Source: Pseudomonas farsensis (lineage in GTDB: Bacteria; Pseudomonadota; Gammaproteobacteria; Pseudomonadales; Pseudomonadaceae). From it: DNA of 64,000 nucleotides. The notes beneath the pieces were generated by a model. The model did no database searches. It saw nothing but the letters and a program-made list of their open reading frames with translations, and was not told the origin of the DNA. The stretch covers positions 648,501-712,500 of the forward strand of contig NZ_JABWRF020000003.1 of NCBI RefSeq assembly GCF_014268805.2, given 5' to 3'. Shown piece by piece: positions 34,238 through 42,583 of this stretch. The number at the start of each line of letters is the position of its first letter. Positions within the stretch are counted from its first letter, which is position 1. The position numbers and the translations under genes were made by a program.

Positions 34238-34834
34238 TCAGTCCTTGGTCTTGGAGGTGGACGGGTCGGTGTCGTGCAGGTGGCGCGACAGGTAAACGCC
34301 CTGGGCGACGAGGAAAATCACGGTCATGCCCAGGCTGCCGAACACCTTGAAGTCGACCCAGAAGTTCTGGAAGGTGAAGGCGACGAACAGGTTGGCTGCA
34401 CCGCAGATCAGGAAGAACGCGATCCAGGCCAGGTTCAGGCGAGTCCAGATGGCATCGGGCAAGGTAAGGGCGTGGCCCATGATGCGTTTGATCAGCACCC
34501 GGTCGCCGATGAAGTGGCTGCCGGCAAAGGCCAGGGCGAACAGCCAGTTGACCACCGGCGCCTTCCATTTGAGGAAGGTTTCGCTGTGGAACGCCAAGGT
34601 CAGGCCGCCAAATACCAGGCAGGCCACCAATGTGAGCAGTTGGCCCTTTTCGAGCTTGCGGTGGCGCAGGAACAGCGCACCGTAAACCACCAGCGAACTT
34701 GCGATCAGTACCGCCGTAGCGCTGTAGATGCCGCCAAACTCGAAGCTGTTGCCGGCGAATTCGACCGAGCGTGGGTCCAGCTTGTAGACGATGAAGAACA
34801 GCAGCAGCGGGATGAAATCGATGAATTGTTTCAC
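34238..34834 (-). CDS. yciB: septation protein A / inner membrane-spanning protein YciB
   Basis: This 198-residue protein has about five transmembrane helices. The N-terminus KQFIDFIPLLLFFIVYKL is the family hallmark and shows that GTG 34834 is the proper start; an open frame extends 23 codons upstream without homology. GALFLRHRKLEKGQLLTLVACLVFGGLTLAFHSETFLKWK and FNLxWxxFF-like segments follow. YciB (IspZ) affects cell-envelope integrity and septation in enteric bacteria. It is divergent from the PHP-domain gene with starts 67 bases apart. Confidence 0.93.
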   Translation of the reverse strand: MKQFIDFIPLLLFFIVYKLDPRSVEFAGNSFEFGGIYSATAVLIASSLVVYGALFLRHRKLEKGQLLTLVACLVFGGLTLAFHSETFLKWKAPVVNWLFALAFAGSHFIGDRVLIKRIMGHALTLPDAIWTRLNLAWIAFFLICGAANLFVAFTFQNFWVDFKVFGSLGMTVIFLVAQGVYLSRHLHDTDPSTSKTKD

Positions 34835-34901
34835 AGTGGCAGCCAGAAGCGGGATGTGACGGCATAATAACAAACATCGATTCCGGCGAAAGCGCTCCAC
34901 C

Positions 34902-35762
34902 ATGAATGTTGATCTGCACTGTCACAGCACGGCCTCCGACGGCGCCCTGTCGCCTACGGCACTGGTCGCTCGCGCCTTCGAACACGGGGTACAAACGCTC
35001 TCGCTCACCGACCACGATACCCTCGAAGGCCTCTGCGAAGCCCGCCAGGCCTGTGCCGAGCGCGGTATGCGCTGGGTCAGCGGGGTAGAGCTGTCCTGCA
35101 CCTGGGGCGGCGCGACCATTCACATATTGGGTTACGATTTCCCGCTTGATGCCCCGCCGTTGCTTGCGGCTATCGAAAGCCTGCACCGCGGCCGTTGGCT
35201 GCGTGCCGAAGAGATCGACCGCAAACTGGCTGCCAAGGGCATGCCGGGGGCGCTGGAAGGTGCGCGCGCGGTGCAGCAAGAGCTGGGCGACAGCGCTAAT
35301 GCACCCGCGCGGCCGCATTTTGCCGAATTTCTGGTGCGCGCGGGCTTCGTCAAGGACCGTGGCGAGGCGTTTCGCAAGTGGCTGGGCGCCGGCAAGCTGG
35401 GCGACGTCAAGCTGCATTGGCCCACCCTGGAGGAAACTGTCGCCACCCTGCGCCAGTCCAACGCTTGGGTGAGCCTGGCGCATCCCATGCATTACGAGCT
35501 GACCCGCAGCAAACGCAGACGGCTGATCGCCGACTATATTCAAGCAGGAGGGCAGGCGCTCGAAGTGGTCAATGGAATGATGCCCCACGAACAAGTGGGG
35601 ACCATGTCCATCCTCACCCGCGAGTTTGGCCTGCTGGCAAGTGCTGGCAGCGATTTCCACGGCCCCGGCACCTGGGGCGAGATCGGTGCCTACCGGCCTT
35701 TGCCTGAGGACCTGCCGCCTTTGTGGCGGCGATTCCGACATGAACAGCCTATGGCGTTATGA
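34902..35762 (+). CDS. rnm: PHP domain-containing 5'-3' exoribonuclease (RNase AM / YciV-like)
   Basis: This 286-residue metal-dependent phosphoesterase of the PHP family carries metal-binding motifs HCHSTASDG (residues 6-14), TDHDT (about 37-41) and GVELSC (about 65-70); later histidines occur in LAHPMHY and SDFHGPG. E. coli YciV (RNase AM) trims the 5' ends of rRNAs and degrades short oligonucleotides. The gene heads the cluster yciV-yciO-scpA-scpB-rluB, close to the enteric order, which supports the assignment. Its stop is 13 bases before the yciO start. Confidence 0.9.
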   Translation: MNVDLHCHSTASDGALSPTALVARAFEHGVQTLSLTDHDTLEGLCEARQACAERGMRWVSGVELSCTWGGATIHILGYDFPLDAPPLLAAIESLHRGRWLRAEEIDRKLAAKGMPGALEGARAVQQELGDSANAPARPHFAEFLVRAGFVKDRGEAFRKWLGAGKLGDVKLHWPTLEETVATLRQSNAWVSLAHPMHYELTRSKRRRLIADYIQAGGQALEVVNGMMPHEQVGTMSILTREFGLLASAGSDFHGPGTWGEIGAYRPLPEDLPPLWRRFRHEQPMAL

Positions 35763-35775
35763 ACAGGAAGACTTC

Positions 35776-36405
35776 GTGAGCCAATTTTTCCAGATTCACC
35801 CTGAGAATCCTCAGCCACGCCTGATCAAACAGGCCGTTGAGATTATTCGCAAGGGCGGGGTAGTGGTGTATCCAACCGACTCGGCGTACGCGCTGGGTTG
35901 CCAGATGGGCAATAAAAACGCTGTGGAGCGCGTGCGCACCTTGCGCAAACTCGACAAACAGCACAATTTCACCCTGTTGTGCTGCGACCTGTCGCAAATG
36001 GGTCTGTTTGCGAAAATCGACACCGCCAATTTTCGCCTGCTCAAAGCGCACATCCCCGGCCCTTATACCTTTGTGCTCAACGCCACCCGCGAGGTGCCGC
36101 GCCTGGTGATGCACGAGAAGCGCCGCACCATTGGCATGCGTGTGCCGTCCAACCCGATCGTACTGGCGCTGCTCGCCGAGCTGGGTGAGCCGCTGATGAG
36201 TGTCAGCTTGATCCTGCCGGGCGATGAAGAGCCGATGACCGACCCCTACGAGATCCGTCAGCGCCTGGAGCACCACGTCGACCTGATTGTCGATGGCGGT
36301 TTCGGCGACCTCAAGGCCTCGACGGTGATCGACCTCACCGGGGATGAGCCTGAGGTGATCCGTGTTGGCTGTGGCGACCCCACGCCGTTTCTGGTCGACG
36401 CGTGA
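35776..36405 (+). CDS. yciO: L-threonylcarbamoyladenylate synthase-type protein YciO (Sua5/YrdC family)
   Basis: This 209-residue YrdC-fold protein starts at GTG 35776 (VSQFFQIHPENPQ), with an AGGAAG site just upstream; in-frame extension to 35626 overlaps the previous gene. KGGVVVYPTDSAYALGCQ and the Lys/Arg RNA-binding residues LRKLDKQHNFTLLC are typical, as are RTIGMRVP and DLTGDEPEVIRVG. YciO is a paralogue of TsaC, which makes the threonylcarbamoyl-AMP for tRNA t6A; YciO's own activity is weaker and debated. The next gene, scpA, begins within the stop (GTGA overlap). Confidence 0.9.
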   Translation: MSQFFQIHPENPQPRLIKQAVEIIRKGGVVVYPTDSAYALGCQMGNKNAVERVRTLRKLDKQHNFTLLCCDLSQMGLFAKIDTANFRLLKAHIPGPYTFVLNATREVPRLVMHEKRRTIGMRVPSNPIVLALLAELGEPLMSVSLILPGDEEPMTDPYEIRQRLEHHVDLIVDGGFGDLKASTVIDLTGDEPEVIRVGCGDPTPFLVDA

Positions 36406-37229
36406 GCGAGCAGCAGGCGCCTGAGGCGCCGGCAGTCGATGCCGATGCGCCATTTCAGCTGCAGCTCGCCCTGGTCTACGGTGAAGCACTCACCGAAATG
36501 CCGGTGGACCTGTACATTCCGCCGGATGCTCTGGAAGTTTTTCTCGAAGCCTTCGAAGGCCCGCTGGACCTGCTGCTGTACCTGATTCGCAAACAGAACG
36601 TGGATATTCTCGATATCCCGGTAGCAGAAATTACTCGTCAGTACATGAGCTACGTCGAGCTCATGAAAAACGTGCGCCTTGAGCTGGCCGCCGAGTACCT
36701 GGTCATGGCCGCGATGCTTGCCGAGATCAAGTCGCGCATGCTGCTGCCACGCTCGGCAGAGGTTGAAGAAGAAGAGGGCGACCCACGCGCCGAACTGATC
36801 CGCCGCTTGCAGCAATACGAGCGCTTCAAGGCCGCCGCCGAGGGCATCGACACACTGCCGCGGGTTGGCCGGGATATCCTCGTGCCGCGCCTGGAGGCCC
36901 CGCAGGCCAAAGCGCGCAAGCTTCTGCCGGATGTCGCGTTGGAGGAGATCCTGCTGTCGATGGCCGAGGTCATGCGCCGTAATGACCTGTTCGAGAGCCA
37001 CCAGATCACCCGCGAGGTGCTGTCGACCCGCGAGCGCATGAGCGAGGTGCTTGAACGCCTCAAGGGCGGTGCTTTCGTGCCCTTCGTCGAGTTGTTTACC
37101 GTTGAGGAAGGCAAGCTCGGGGTGGTGGTCACTTTCATGGCGATTCTCGAACTGGTGAAGGAATCGCTGATCGAACTGGTGCAGAATGAGCCCTTCGCCC
37201 CGATCCACGTCCGTGCCCGGGCAGAATGA
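36402..37229 (+). CDS. scpA: segregation and condensation protein A
   Basis: This is the kleisin subunit of the bacterial SMC-ScpAB condensin, bridging SMC heads with ScpB during chromosome organisation. It has 275 residues from GTG 36402, which overlaps the yciO stop. The family signature EAFEGPLDLLLYLIRKQNVDILDIPVAEIT is at about 48-78 and the C-terminal winged helix FVPFVELFTVEEGKLGVVVTFMAILELVKE at about 225-255. N-terminal residues 1-40 are a variable extension typical of pseudomonads. scpB follows after 14 bases. No smc gene is in the window. Confidence 0.95.
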   Translation: MSEQQAPEAPAVDADAPFQLQLALVYGEALTEMPVDLYIPPDALEVFLEAFEGPLDLLLYLIRKQNVDILDIPVAEITRQYMSYVELMKNVRLELAAEYLVMAAMLAEIKSRMLLPRSAEVEEEEGDPRAELIRRLQQYERFKAAAEGIDTLPRVGRDILVPRLEAPQAKARKLLPDVALEEILLSMAEVMRRNDLFESHQITREVLSTRERMSEVLERLKGGAFVPFVELFTVEEGKLGVVVTFMAILELVKESLIELVQNEPFAPIHVRARAE

Positions 37230-37243
37230 CCTGACGACGACCG

Positions 37244-38005
37244 ATGAACCTGAACGAACCCCGCGAACTCGCATCCCTGATCGAGGCCTTTCTGCTGGCC
37301 TCGGGCAAGCCGCAATCCTTGGAGCGACTGTACGAGCTGTTGGATGAGGCCGAGCGCCCGGCGCCTGCCGTGTTCAAAAAGGCGCTGGAGGTGTTGGGCA
37401 AGTCGTGCAACGGCCGCGCCTTCGAGCTCAAGGAGGTGGCCACCGGCTACCGCCTGCAGATCCGCGAAACCTATGCGCCGTGGGTCGGCCGGCTGTGGGA
37501 GGAGCGCCCGCAGCGTTATTCGCGTGCGCTGCTCGAAACCTTGGCGCTGATTGCCTATCGCCAGCCGATCACCCGCGGTGAGATCGAAGACGTGCGCGGC
37601 GTTGCGGTGAACAGCAACATCACCAAGACGCTGCTTGAGCGTGAGTGGATTCGCATCGTCGGCTACCGCGAAGTGCCGGGCCGCCCGGCCATGTTCGCCA
37701 CCACCCGGGCATTTCTCGATCACTTCAACCTCAAGAGCCTGGATGAGCTGCCGGCGCTGGCCGAGTTGCGCGAGCTTGAGCCTCTCGCCGAGCCTGACGA
37801 CCCGGATGAGGCACCGGTGCCTGCGCACCTGCAGGCCCTGGCCGATGCCAGCCTGGGTGAGCAGGAAGGCGATGAGCCGCCTAAGGACGAAACCAGCTTC
37901 CGTTCGTTGCTGGTGGAACTCGATGCCATGGAAGAAGGGCTGAAGACCGACTTCGATGATTTGCGTGAAGAGCAGCGGGCGCCTGAGGTTGATCACAAGC
38001 TTTAG
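37244..38005 (+). CDS. scpB: segregation and condensation protein B
   Basis: This 253-residue partner of ScpA is built of two winged-helix domains (about 8-85 and 90-165), with RYSRALLETLALIAYRQPITRGEIEDVRGVAVNSNITKTLLEREWIRIVGYREVPGRPAMFATT as the conserved core. The C-terminal 80 residues are acidic and of low complexity, a variable tail. It is co-transcribed with scpA, and its position before rluB matches other gammaproteobacteria. Confidence 0.95.
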   Translation: MNLNEPRELASLIEAFLLASGKPQSLERLYELLDEAERPAPAVFKKALEVLGKSCNGRAFELKEVATGYRLQIRETYAPWVGRLWEERPQRYSRALLETLALIAYRQPITRGEIEDVRGVAVNSNITKTLLEREWIRIVGYREVPGRPAMFATTRAFLDHFNLKSLDELPALAELRELEPLAEPDDPDEAPVPAHLQALADASLGEQEGDEPPKDETSFRSLLVELDAMEEGLKTDFDDLREEQRAPEVDHKL

Positions 38006-38023
38006 AGGTGGGGTGCCTGGACT

Positions 38024-38120
38024 GGCCTCATCGCAGGCTATCGCCAGCTCCCACAGTAATCGAGCCAGACACCGATGTACGCGGTTACTGTGGGAGCTGG
38101 CGATAGCCTGCGATGAGGCC
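38024..38120. repeat. perfect 36-bp inverted REP pair (REPIN), GGCCTCATCGCAGGCT family
   Basis: Arms 38024-38059 and 38085-38120 are exact reverse complements with a 25-base spacer, located between scpB and rluB. The same family occurs at 41432-41538 and, split, at 30306-30335/30690-30718. Core: GGCCTCATCGCAGGCT followed by CGCCAGCTCCCACA. Confidence 0.92.
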
Positions 38121-38267
38121 GCAACAGGCTGCACCCAAGTACTGGCACACACCATTGAGCAGAAAATCACGGCCAATCGGTGAAAACCTTCTACCCTCCA
38201 GTGCGTTCGCGCCCTGAACAACGTATGATGCGCGCCCGCTTTCACTACTACACCGGGAGGTGCCCAG

Positions 38268-39335
38268 ATGAGTGACAAAGACCTGCAGGACCAACAACCT
38301 ACCCCTCCATCCGGCGAAAAGCTGCAAAAGGTGCTCGCACGCATCGGCGTCGGCTCGCGTCGTGATGTCGAGGCATGGATCAGCCAAGGCCGTATCAAGG
38401 TCAATGGCGTCGCCGCGACCCTCGGCGTGCGCGTCGACCTGCACGACGCCATCACCGTTGATGGCAAGCTGATCAAGCGTGTCGAGGCCGCCGAGGCGAC
38501 CCGCCGCGTCATCATGTACAACAAGCCCGATGGCGAAATCTGCACCCGTGACGACCCGGAAGGCCGCCCGACCGTGTTCGACCGCCTGCCGCGCCCGAAA
38601 GAAGGCCGCTGGATCAACATCGGCCGCCTCGACATCAACACCACCGGGCTGCTGCTGTTCACCACCGACGGTGAGCTGGCCAACCGCCTGATGCACCCCT
38701 CCTACGAGATGGACCGCGAATACGCGGTGCGTGTGCGTGGTGAAGTCGACGACGAGATGCTCGACCGCCTCAAGGCTGGCGTTGTGCTCGAAGACGGCCC
38801 GGCCAAGTTCACCGACATCCAGAAAGCACCTGGTGGCGAAGGTTTCAACCACTGGTACCACTGCGTGGTGATGGAAGGCCGCAACCGTGAAGTGCGCCGC
38901 CTGTGGGAATCCCAGGGCGTGGTGGTCAGCCGCCTGAAGCGGGTGCGTTTCGGCCCGGTGTTCCTCAACTCCGACCTGCCGATGGGCCGCTGGCGCGAAA
39001 TGAGCCAGGGCGAAATCGACATCCTTGCCGCTGAAGTTGGCCTGCAGCCGGTGGCGCTGCCGACCTTGAACCTCAAGGCCAAGGACAAGCTCGAGCGCCT
39101 GCAGCGCAAGTCGTCCCGCCCACTGGGCCGTGGCGAGCGCGTGCGCACCCTGCGCCCGACCCAGGGCGATGCGCCTGCCGAGCGCGCCCCGCGTGCACCG
39201 CGTGAAGACGCAGCAGCGCGCAAGGGCAACCGTGGCAGCGCTGTGGCCGAGCGCCCAAGCGACATGCGCAAGCGCCCGGCGCGCCCGGACGGCGACAAGC
39301 CGGCTGGCCGTGGTCGCGGCAAGCCGCGTGGCTGA
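38268..39335 (+). CDS. rluB: 23S rRNA pseudouridine synthase RluB
   Basis: This enzyme converts a uridine in helix 89 of 23S rRNA (U2605 in E. coli) to pseudouridine. The 355-residue protein has an S4 RNA-binding domain at about 18-63 and the synthase core with the catalytic Asp122 in GRLDINTTGLLLFTTDG. RNREVRRLWESQGVVVSRLKRVRFGP is typical of the RsuA/RluB group. The C-terminal 80 residues are Arg/Ala/Pro-rich and probably disordered. A GGGAGG site precedes the ATG. A terminator hairpin follows at 39362. Confidence 0.95.
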   Translation: MSDKDLQDQQPTPPSGEKLQKVLARIGVGSRRDVEAWISQGRIKVNGVAATLGVRVDLHDAITVDGKLIKRVEAAEATRRVIMYNKPDGEICTRDDPEGRPTVFDRLPRPKEGRWINIGRLDINTTGLLLFTTDGELANRLMHPSYEMDREYAVRVRGEVDDEMLDRLKAGVVLEDGPAKFTDIQKAPGGEGFNHWYHCVVMEGRNREVRRLWESQGVVVSRLKRVRFGPVFLNSDLPMGRWREMSQGEIDILAAEVGLQPVALPTLNLKAKDKLERLQRKSSRPLGRGERVRTLRPTQGDAPAERAPRAPREDAAARKGNRGSAVAERPSDMRKRPARPDGDKPAGRGRGKPRG

Positions 39336-39361
39336 TCAGCGCCGGTTGTGACCTAAGTTCT

Positions 39362-39390
39362 GGGGCCGCTTTTAGCGGCCCCAAGCTTTT
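39362..39390 (+). terminator. rho-independent terminator of rluB
   Basis: GGGGCCGCT and AGCGGCCCC form a perfect 9-base stem around TTT (39362-39382), followed by AAGCTTTT. It lies 27 bases after the rluB stop. Confidence 0.8.
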
Positions 39391-39639
39391 GATCAGAAAG
39401 ATTTTTTACGCTGCGTGGCAAGTTTTTGCACCGGCGCGTAAAGAAATTTGTACGAGCTGCTCCGGCTTTTCGGCCAAAACACGAATTTTCCTACAGTTGT
39501 AAAGAAAGCTTGCCGCGCACCCCCTCGCAATACCTGCCTCCTTGCCCCGCACCCCCTTGCCCAAACCCCTCTACCACGGTGTTATAGCCCCATTGCCGTG
39601 TGCAACGCCGGGCCGCAGAGCCCTGCGAACAAAACAACA

Positions 39640-39651
39640 AATGGAGGCGCC
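39640..39651 (+). promoter_or_regulatory. Hfq/Crc-type CA motif overlapping a strong ribosome binding site
   Basis: The stretch AAAACAACAAATGGAGG contains AACAACAA, a perfect AANAANAA motif bound by Hfq with Crc, directly before the GGAGG site of the small ORF at 39652. This arrangement blocks translation of carbon-catabolite-repressed genes in pseudomonads. Confidence 0.5.
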
Positions 39652-39822
39652 ATGTACGCCGATCACTTCGCCTTTTCAGGCCATACCCATTGGAACGCTG
39701 CGTTTTTTCCGCCGGAACCGACGCAACGCGTTGACGCCTGCGCGTTTGCAGGGGTATACAATGCGCCGCGTTTTACCTGTGACCCCCTTGCGTACCGCGC
39801 ACTCTTGCTGACACCCGGTTGA
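39652..39822 (+). CDS. aromatic-rich small ORF upstream of the AroP-like permease (possible leader peptide)
   Basis: ATG 39652 follows a near-ideal GGAGG site and starts a 56-residue peptide with ten Phe/Tyr/Trp residues (Y2, F6, F8, W14, F18, F19, F32, Y36, F41, Y48). It lies upstream of an aromatic amino acid permease gene and in the same frame, ending 132 bases before its ATG. A CA motif precedes it. It could be a leader peptide coupling permease expression to aminoacyl-tRNA supply, or an unrelated small protein. A sigma70-like promoter lies inside it. I recognise no homologue and saw no clear attenuator with a U-run. Confidence 0.4.
   Translation: MYADHFAFSGHTHWNAAFFPPEPTQRVDACAFAGVYNAPRFTCDPLAYRALLLTPG
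39731..39760 (+). promoter_or_regulatory. candidate sigma70 promoter of the permease gene
   Basis: TTGACG (39731-39736) and TATACA (39755-39760), followed by AT, are separated by 18 bases. Transcription would start near 39767 and leave a leader of about 190 bases before the permease ATG. It overlaps the small aromatic-rich ORF. Confidence 0.5.
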
Positions 39823-39954
39823 CCTGCCTGGGCCTTTCGCCCACTGCGTCCTGCCTGTCCAAGAACCAAGGTAACCACCTTGCCCATTCCGCTGCGCCAC
39901 GAGCGCGGTGGGTCCGATTCCGTCACAGATAAAAACAAGCAGGTGACTACGTTC

Positions 39955-41364
39955 ATGAGTGAACACAACGCACAGTCAGGCGAACTCAAGCGTGGCTTGA
40001 AGAACCGCCATATCCAGCTGATCGCCTTAGGTGGCGCAATCGGCACCGGATTGTTCCTGGGCTCGGCCGGCGTGATGAAATCCGCAGGCCCGTCGATGAT
40101 CCTGGGCTATGCCATCTGCGGCTTCATCGCCTTCATGATCATGCGCCAGCTTGGCGAGATGATCGTCGAGGAGCCGGTCGCCGGCTCCTTCGCCCACTTT
40201 GCGCACAAGTACTGGGGCGGCTTTGCAGGCTTCCTGTCGGGCTGGAACTGCTGGGTGCTGTACATCCTGGTGGGTATGTCCGAGCTGTCGGCGGTGGGCA
40301 AGTACGTGCATTACTGGTGGCCAGAGATACCGACCTGGGTGACGGCTGCAGGGTTCTTCGTGCTGATCAACGCCATCAACCTGATGAACGTGAAGTTCTT
40401 TGGTGAGGCCGAGTTCTGGTTCGCCATTATCAAGGTTGCCGCCATTGTCGGCATGATCGCCCTGGGGGCGTGGCTACTGACCAGCGGCAGCGGCGGCCCG
40501 GACGCCTCGATTACCAACCTGTGGAGCCACGGCGGGTTCTTCCCGCATGGGGTCAGCGGGCTGGTGATGGCGTTGGCGTTCATCATGTTCTCCTTCGGCG
40601 GCCTGGAAATGCTCGGCTTCACCGCGGCCGAGGCCGACAAGCCGAAAACCGTGATCCCCAAGGCGATCAACCAGGTCATCTACCGCATCCTGATCTTCTA
40701 TGTCGGCGCCTTGGTGGTGCTGCTGTCGCTGACCCCATGGGACAGCCTGGTGGCCAGCATCGACGCGTCCGGTGGCAGCTACGGCAGCAGCCCGTTCGTG
40801 CAGGTGTTCTCGATGCTGGGCAGTGACACGGCGGCCAACCTGCTGAACTTCGTGGTACTGACCGCAGCGCTGTCGGTGTACAACAGCGGCACCTACTGCA
40901 ATGCGCGCATGCTGCTGGGCATGGCCGAACAAGGCGATGCCCCGGCGGCCCTGGCCAAGGTCGACAAGCGCGGCGTGCCGGTGCGTTCGATTCTGGTTTC
41001 GGCAGCGGTGACCCTGATTGCCGTGCTGCTCAACTACCTGATGCCGCAGAATGCGCTGGAGCTGCTGATGTCGCTGGTGGTTGCGACGCTGGTGATCAAC
41101 TGGGCGATGATCAGTTTCTCGCACCTGAAATTCCGCCAGCACCTTGACCGTACCGGCCAGAAGCCGCTGTTCAAGGCGCTGTGGTACCCCTACGGCAACT
41201 ATGTCGTGCTGGCATTCGTGGTGCTGATTCTGGGCATCATGCTGCAGATCCCGGGTATTCAGGTGTCGGTGTATGCGATGCCGGTGTGGCTGGGTGTGAT
41301 GTTTGTCGCCTACCTGCTCAAGGGCAAGCGCGGTGTCCAGGCAGTTGGCAGCGTGGCCAAGTAA
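39955..41364 (+). CDS. aroP: amino acid permease (AroP-like, AAT family)
   Basis: This 469-residue inner-membrane symporter of the APC superfamily AAT family has about 12 hydrophobic segments. ATG 39955 (MSEHNAQSGELKRGLKNRHIQ) has an AGGTGA site 8 bases upstream. GGAIGTGLFLGSAG is the substrate-binding helix 1 signature, followed by GEMIVEEPVAGSF and the FSFGGLEMLGFTAAEA segment of helix 6. Proximity to phhA/phhB/phhR supports aromatic amino acids as substrates, though AAT members also include proline, GABA and lysine permeases. A terminator follows. It is convergent with a LysR gene across a REP doublet. Confidence 0.88.
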   Translation: MSEHNAQSGELKRGLKNRHIQLIALGGAIGTGLFLGSAGVMKSAGPSMILGYAICGFIAFMIMRQLGEMIVEEPVAGSFAHFAHKYWGGFAGFLSGWNCWVLYILVGMSELSAVGKYVHYWWPEIPTWVTAAGFFVLINAINLMNVKFFGEAEFWFAIIKVAAIVGMIALGAWLLTSGSGGPDASITNLWSHGGFFPHGVSGLVMALAFIMFSFGGLEMLGFTAAEADKPKTVIPKAINQVIYRILIFYVGALVVLLSLTPWDSLVASIDASGGSYGSSPFVQVFSMLGSDTAANLLNFVVLTAALSVYNSGTYCNARMLLGMAEQGDAPAALAKVDKRGVPVRSILVSAAVTLIAVLLNYLMPQNALELLMSLVVATLVINWAMISFSHLKFRQHLDRTGQKPLFKALWYPYGNYVVLAFVVLILGIMLQIPGIQVSVYAMPVWLGVMFVAYLLKGKRGVQAVGSVAK

Positions 41365-41384
41365 ACGCCTGAGCAGATAGACCC

Positions 41385-41420
41385 AAGCCCGATGCCGGAT
41401 AACTGGCATCGGGCTTTTTG
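41385..41420 (+). terminator. rho-independent terminator of the permease gene
   Basis: AAGCCCGATGCC and GGCATCGGGCTT (41385-41396, 41405-41416) form a perfect 12-base stem with an 8-base loop, followed by a T-run. It is one of the clearest terminators in the window. Confidence 0.92.
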
Positions 41421-41431
41421 TTGCCTGTTCG

Positions 41432-41538
41432 GGCCTCATCGCAGGCTGTCGCCAGCTCCCACAAAGACCGCGCACAGCTACCCTATCGAGGCCTGACCCG
41501 GATTCCTGTGGGAGCTGGCGACAGCCTGCGATGGGGCC
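41432..41538. repeat. REP doublet (REPIN), GGCCTCATCGCAGGCT family
   Basis: Arms 41432-41463 and 41507-41538 are inverted 32-base copies with one mismatch. The element lies between the permease terminator and the stop of the convergent LysR gene. Confidence 0.9.
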
Positions 41539-41548
41539 AGCACAGGCT

Positions 41549-42430
41549 TCAGATCTGCTCCAGCAACCAGCTGCGAAACGCCCGCAATGATGGCAGTGCT
41601 TCGTTGCGCGGCGGGTAGATCAGGTAGTAGCTGCGCTGGCTGGCAAAGGGCTCGCCGGCGCTGTGCAGCTCGCCGTTGGCCAGTTCCTCCTGCACCAGAA
41701 CCCGCGGCACCAGGCCGATGCCGATGCCGGCGCGGACCGCCTGGATCAAGTGCGAGGTCAGCTCGAAGCTTGGCCCCAGGCGCATCGAACGATGCGCCAA
41801 GCCGTGATGGGAAAACCACTCGCCCCATGCATGGGGGTTGTTGGCGACATTCAGCAGCACCTGCCCGCTGACTTGCAAAGGCCCCCACGGGCCCTCGGCC
41901 GCGCCCTGCGGTGGCAGAATCACCACCAGTTCCTCGGCGTGCAAACGATGGCAGATCAGCCCCGGCAGGTCGTGGCTGGCAACGCCAATGGCCGCGTCGA
42001 TCTCGCAGGCTTCGAAGTTGATCGCTTCGATGCGGGAATGAATGTGTACCAGCATGCCGGGGTGAGCACGGTAAAAGTCATGCAAGCGCGGCAGCAGCCA
42101 TTTCGAGCCGAAGGTCGGCAACGTGGCCAGGCGCAGGGTGCCAACCCCGGACTGGTAGGCCAATGCCTGTAATGTCGCGCTGCGGATGCGCCCCAGCGCT
42201 TCGCTGAGTTCGCGCTGGTACAGGCGGCCGACGTCGGTCAATTGCACTTGGCGGCCCTCGCGGCGGAACAAGGTCAGCCCCAATTGCTGCTCCAGCGCCT
42301 GCACCTGCCGGCTGACCGCGCTTTGGGTCAGCGACAGCTCCGCGGCGGCGCGGGTGTAGCTTTCGTGCCGCGCCGCTGCCTCGAAGGCCAGCAGCAACGA
42401 CATCGACGGCGTCAGGTGGCGGTAATTCAT
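41549..42430 (-). CDS. LysR family transcriptional regulator (GcvA-like)
   Basis: This regulator has 293 residues. The N-terminal helix-turn-helix is SYTRAAAELSLTQSAVSRQVQALEQQLGLTLFRR (about 24-57), and a type 2 periplasmic-binding fold effector domain follows from about 92. The MNYRHLTPSMSLLLAFEAAARH start and TLRLATLPTFGSKWLLPRL are typical of the GcvA/AmpR-like branch. It is divergent from ydiJ with 153 bases between starts, the usual layout for a LysR regulator and its target. Confidence 0.92.
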   Translation of the reverse strand: MNYRHLTPSMSLLLAFEAAARHESYTRAAAELSLTQSAVSRQVQALEQQLGLTLFRREGRQVQLTDVGRLYQRELSEALGRIRSATLQALAYQSGVGTLRLATLPTFGSKWLLPRLHDFYRAHPGMLVHIHSRIEAINFEACEIDAAIGVASHDLPGLICHRLHAEELVVILPPQGAAEGPWGPLQVSGQVLLNVANNPHAWGEWFSHHGLAHRSMRLGPSFELTSHLIQAVRAGIGIGLVPRVLVQEELANGELHSAGEPFASQRSYYLIYPPRNEALPSLRAFRSWLLEQI

Positions 42431-42583
42431 TCATAAAGCTCATTGATAGCGGCAGGAATATCCGTTTGCCCCTGGCGCAAAACTACAGGAACATTGGCAC
42501 ATTCGTCATCTGTACAGCCTGCAATCATGCCGGCTGTGCATTCAACACCGTGAATTCGCCCTATACCAAGAGGCCATCCCCCG

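Noticed and set aside
34056..35741. 561-codon minus-strand open frame crossing yciB, the PHP gene and yciI
   Set aside because: It reads antisense or out of frame through three recognised genes and has no family features.
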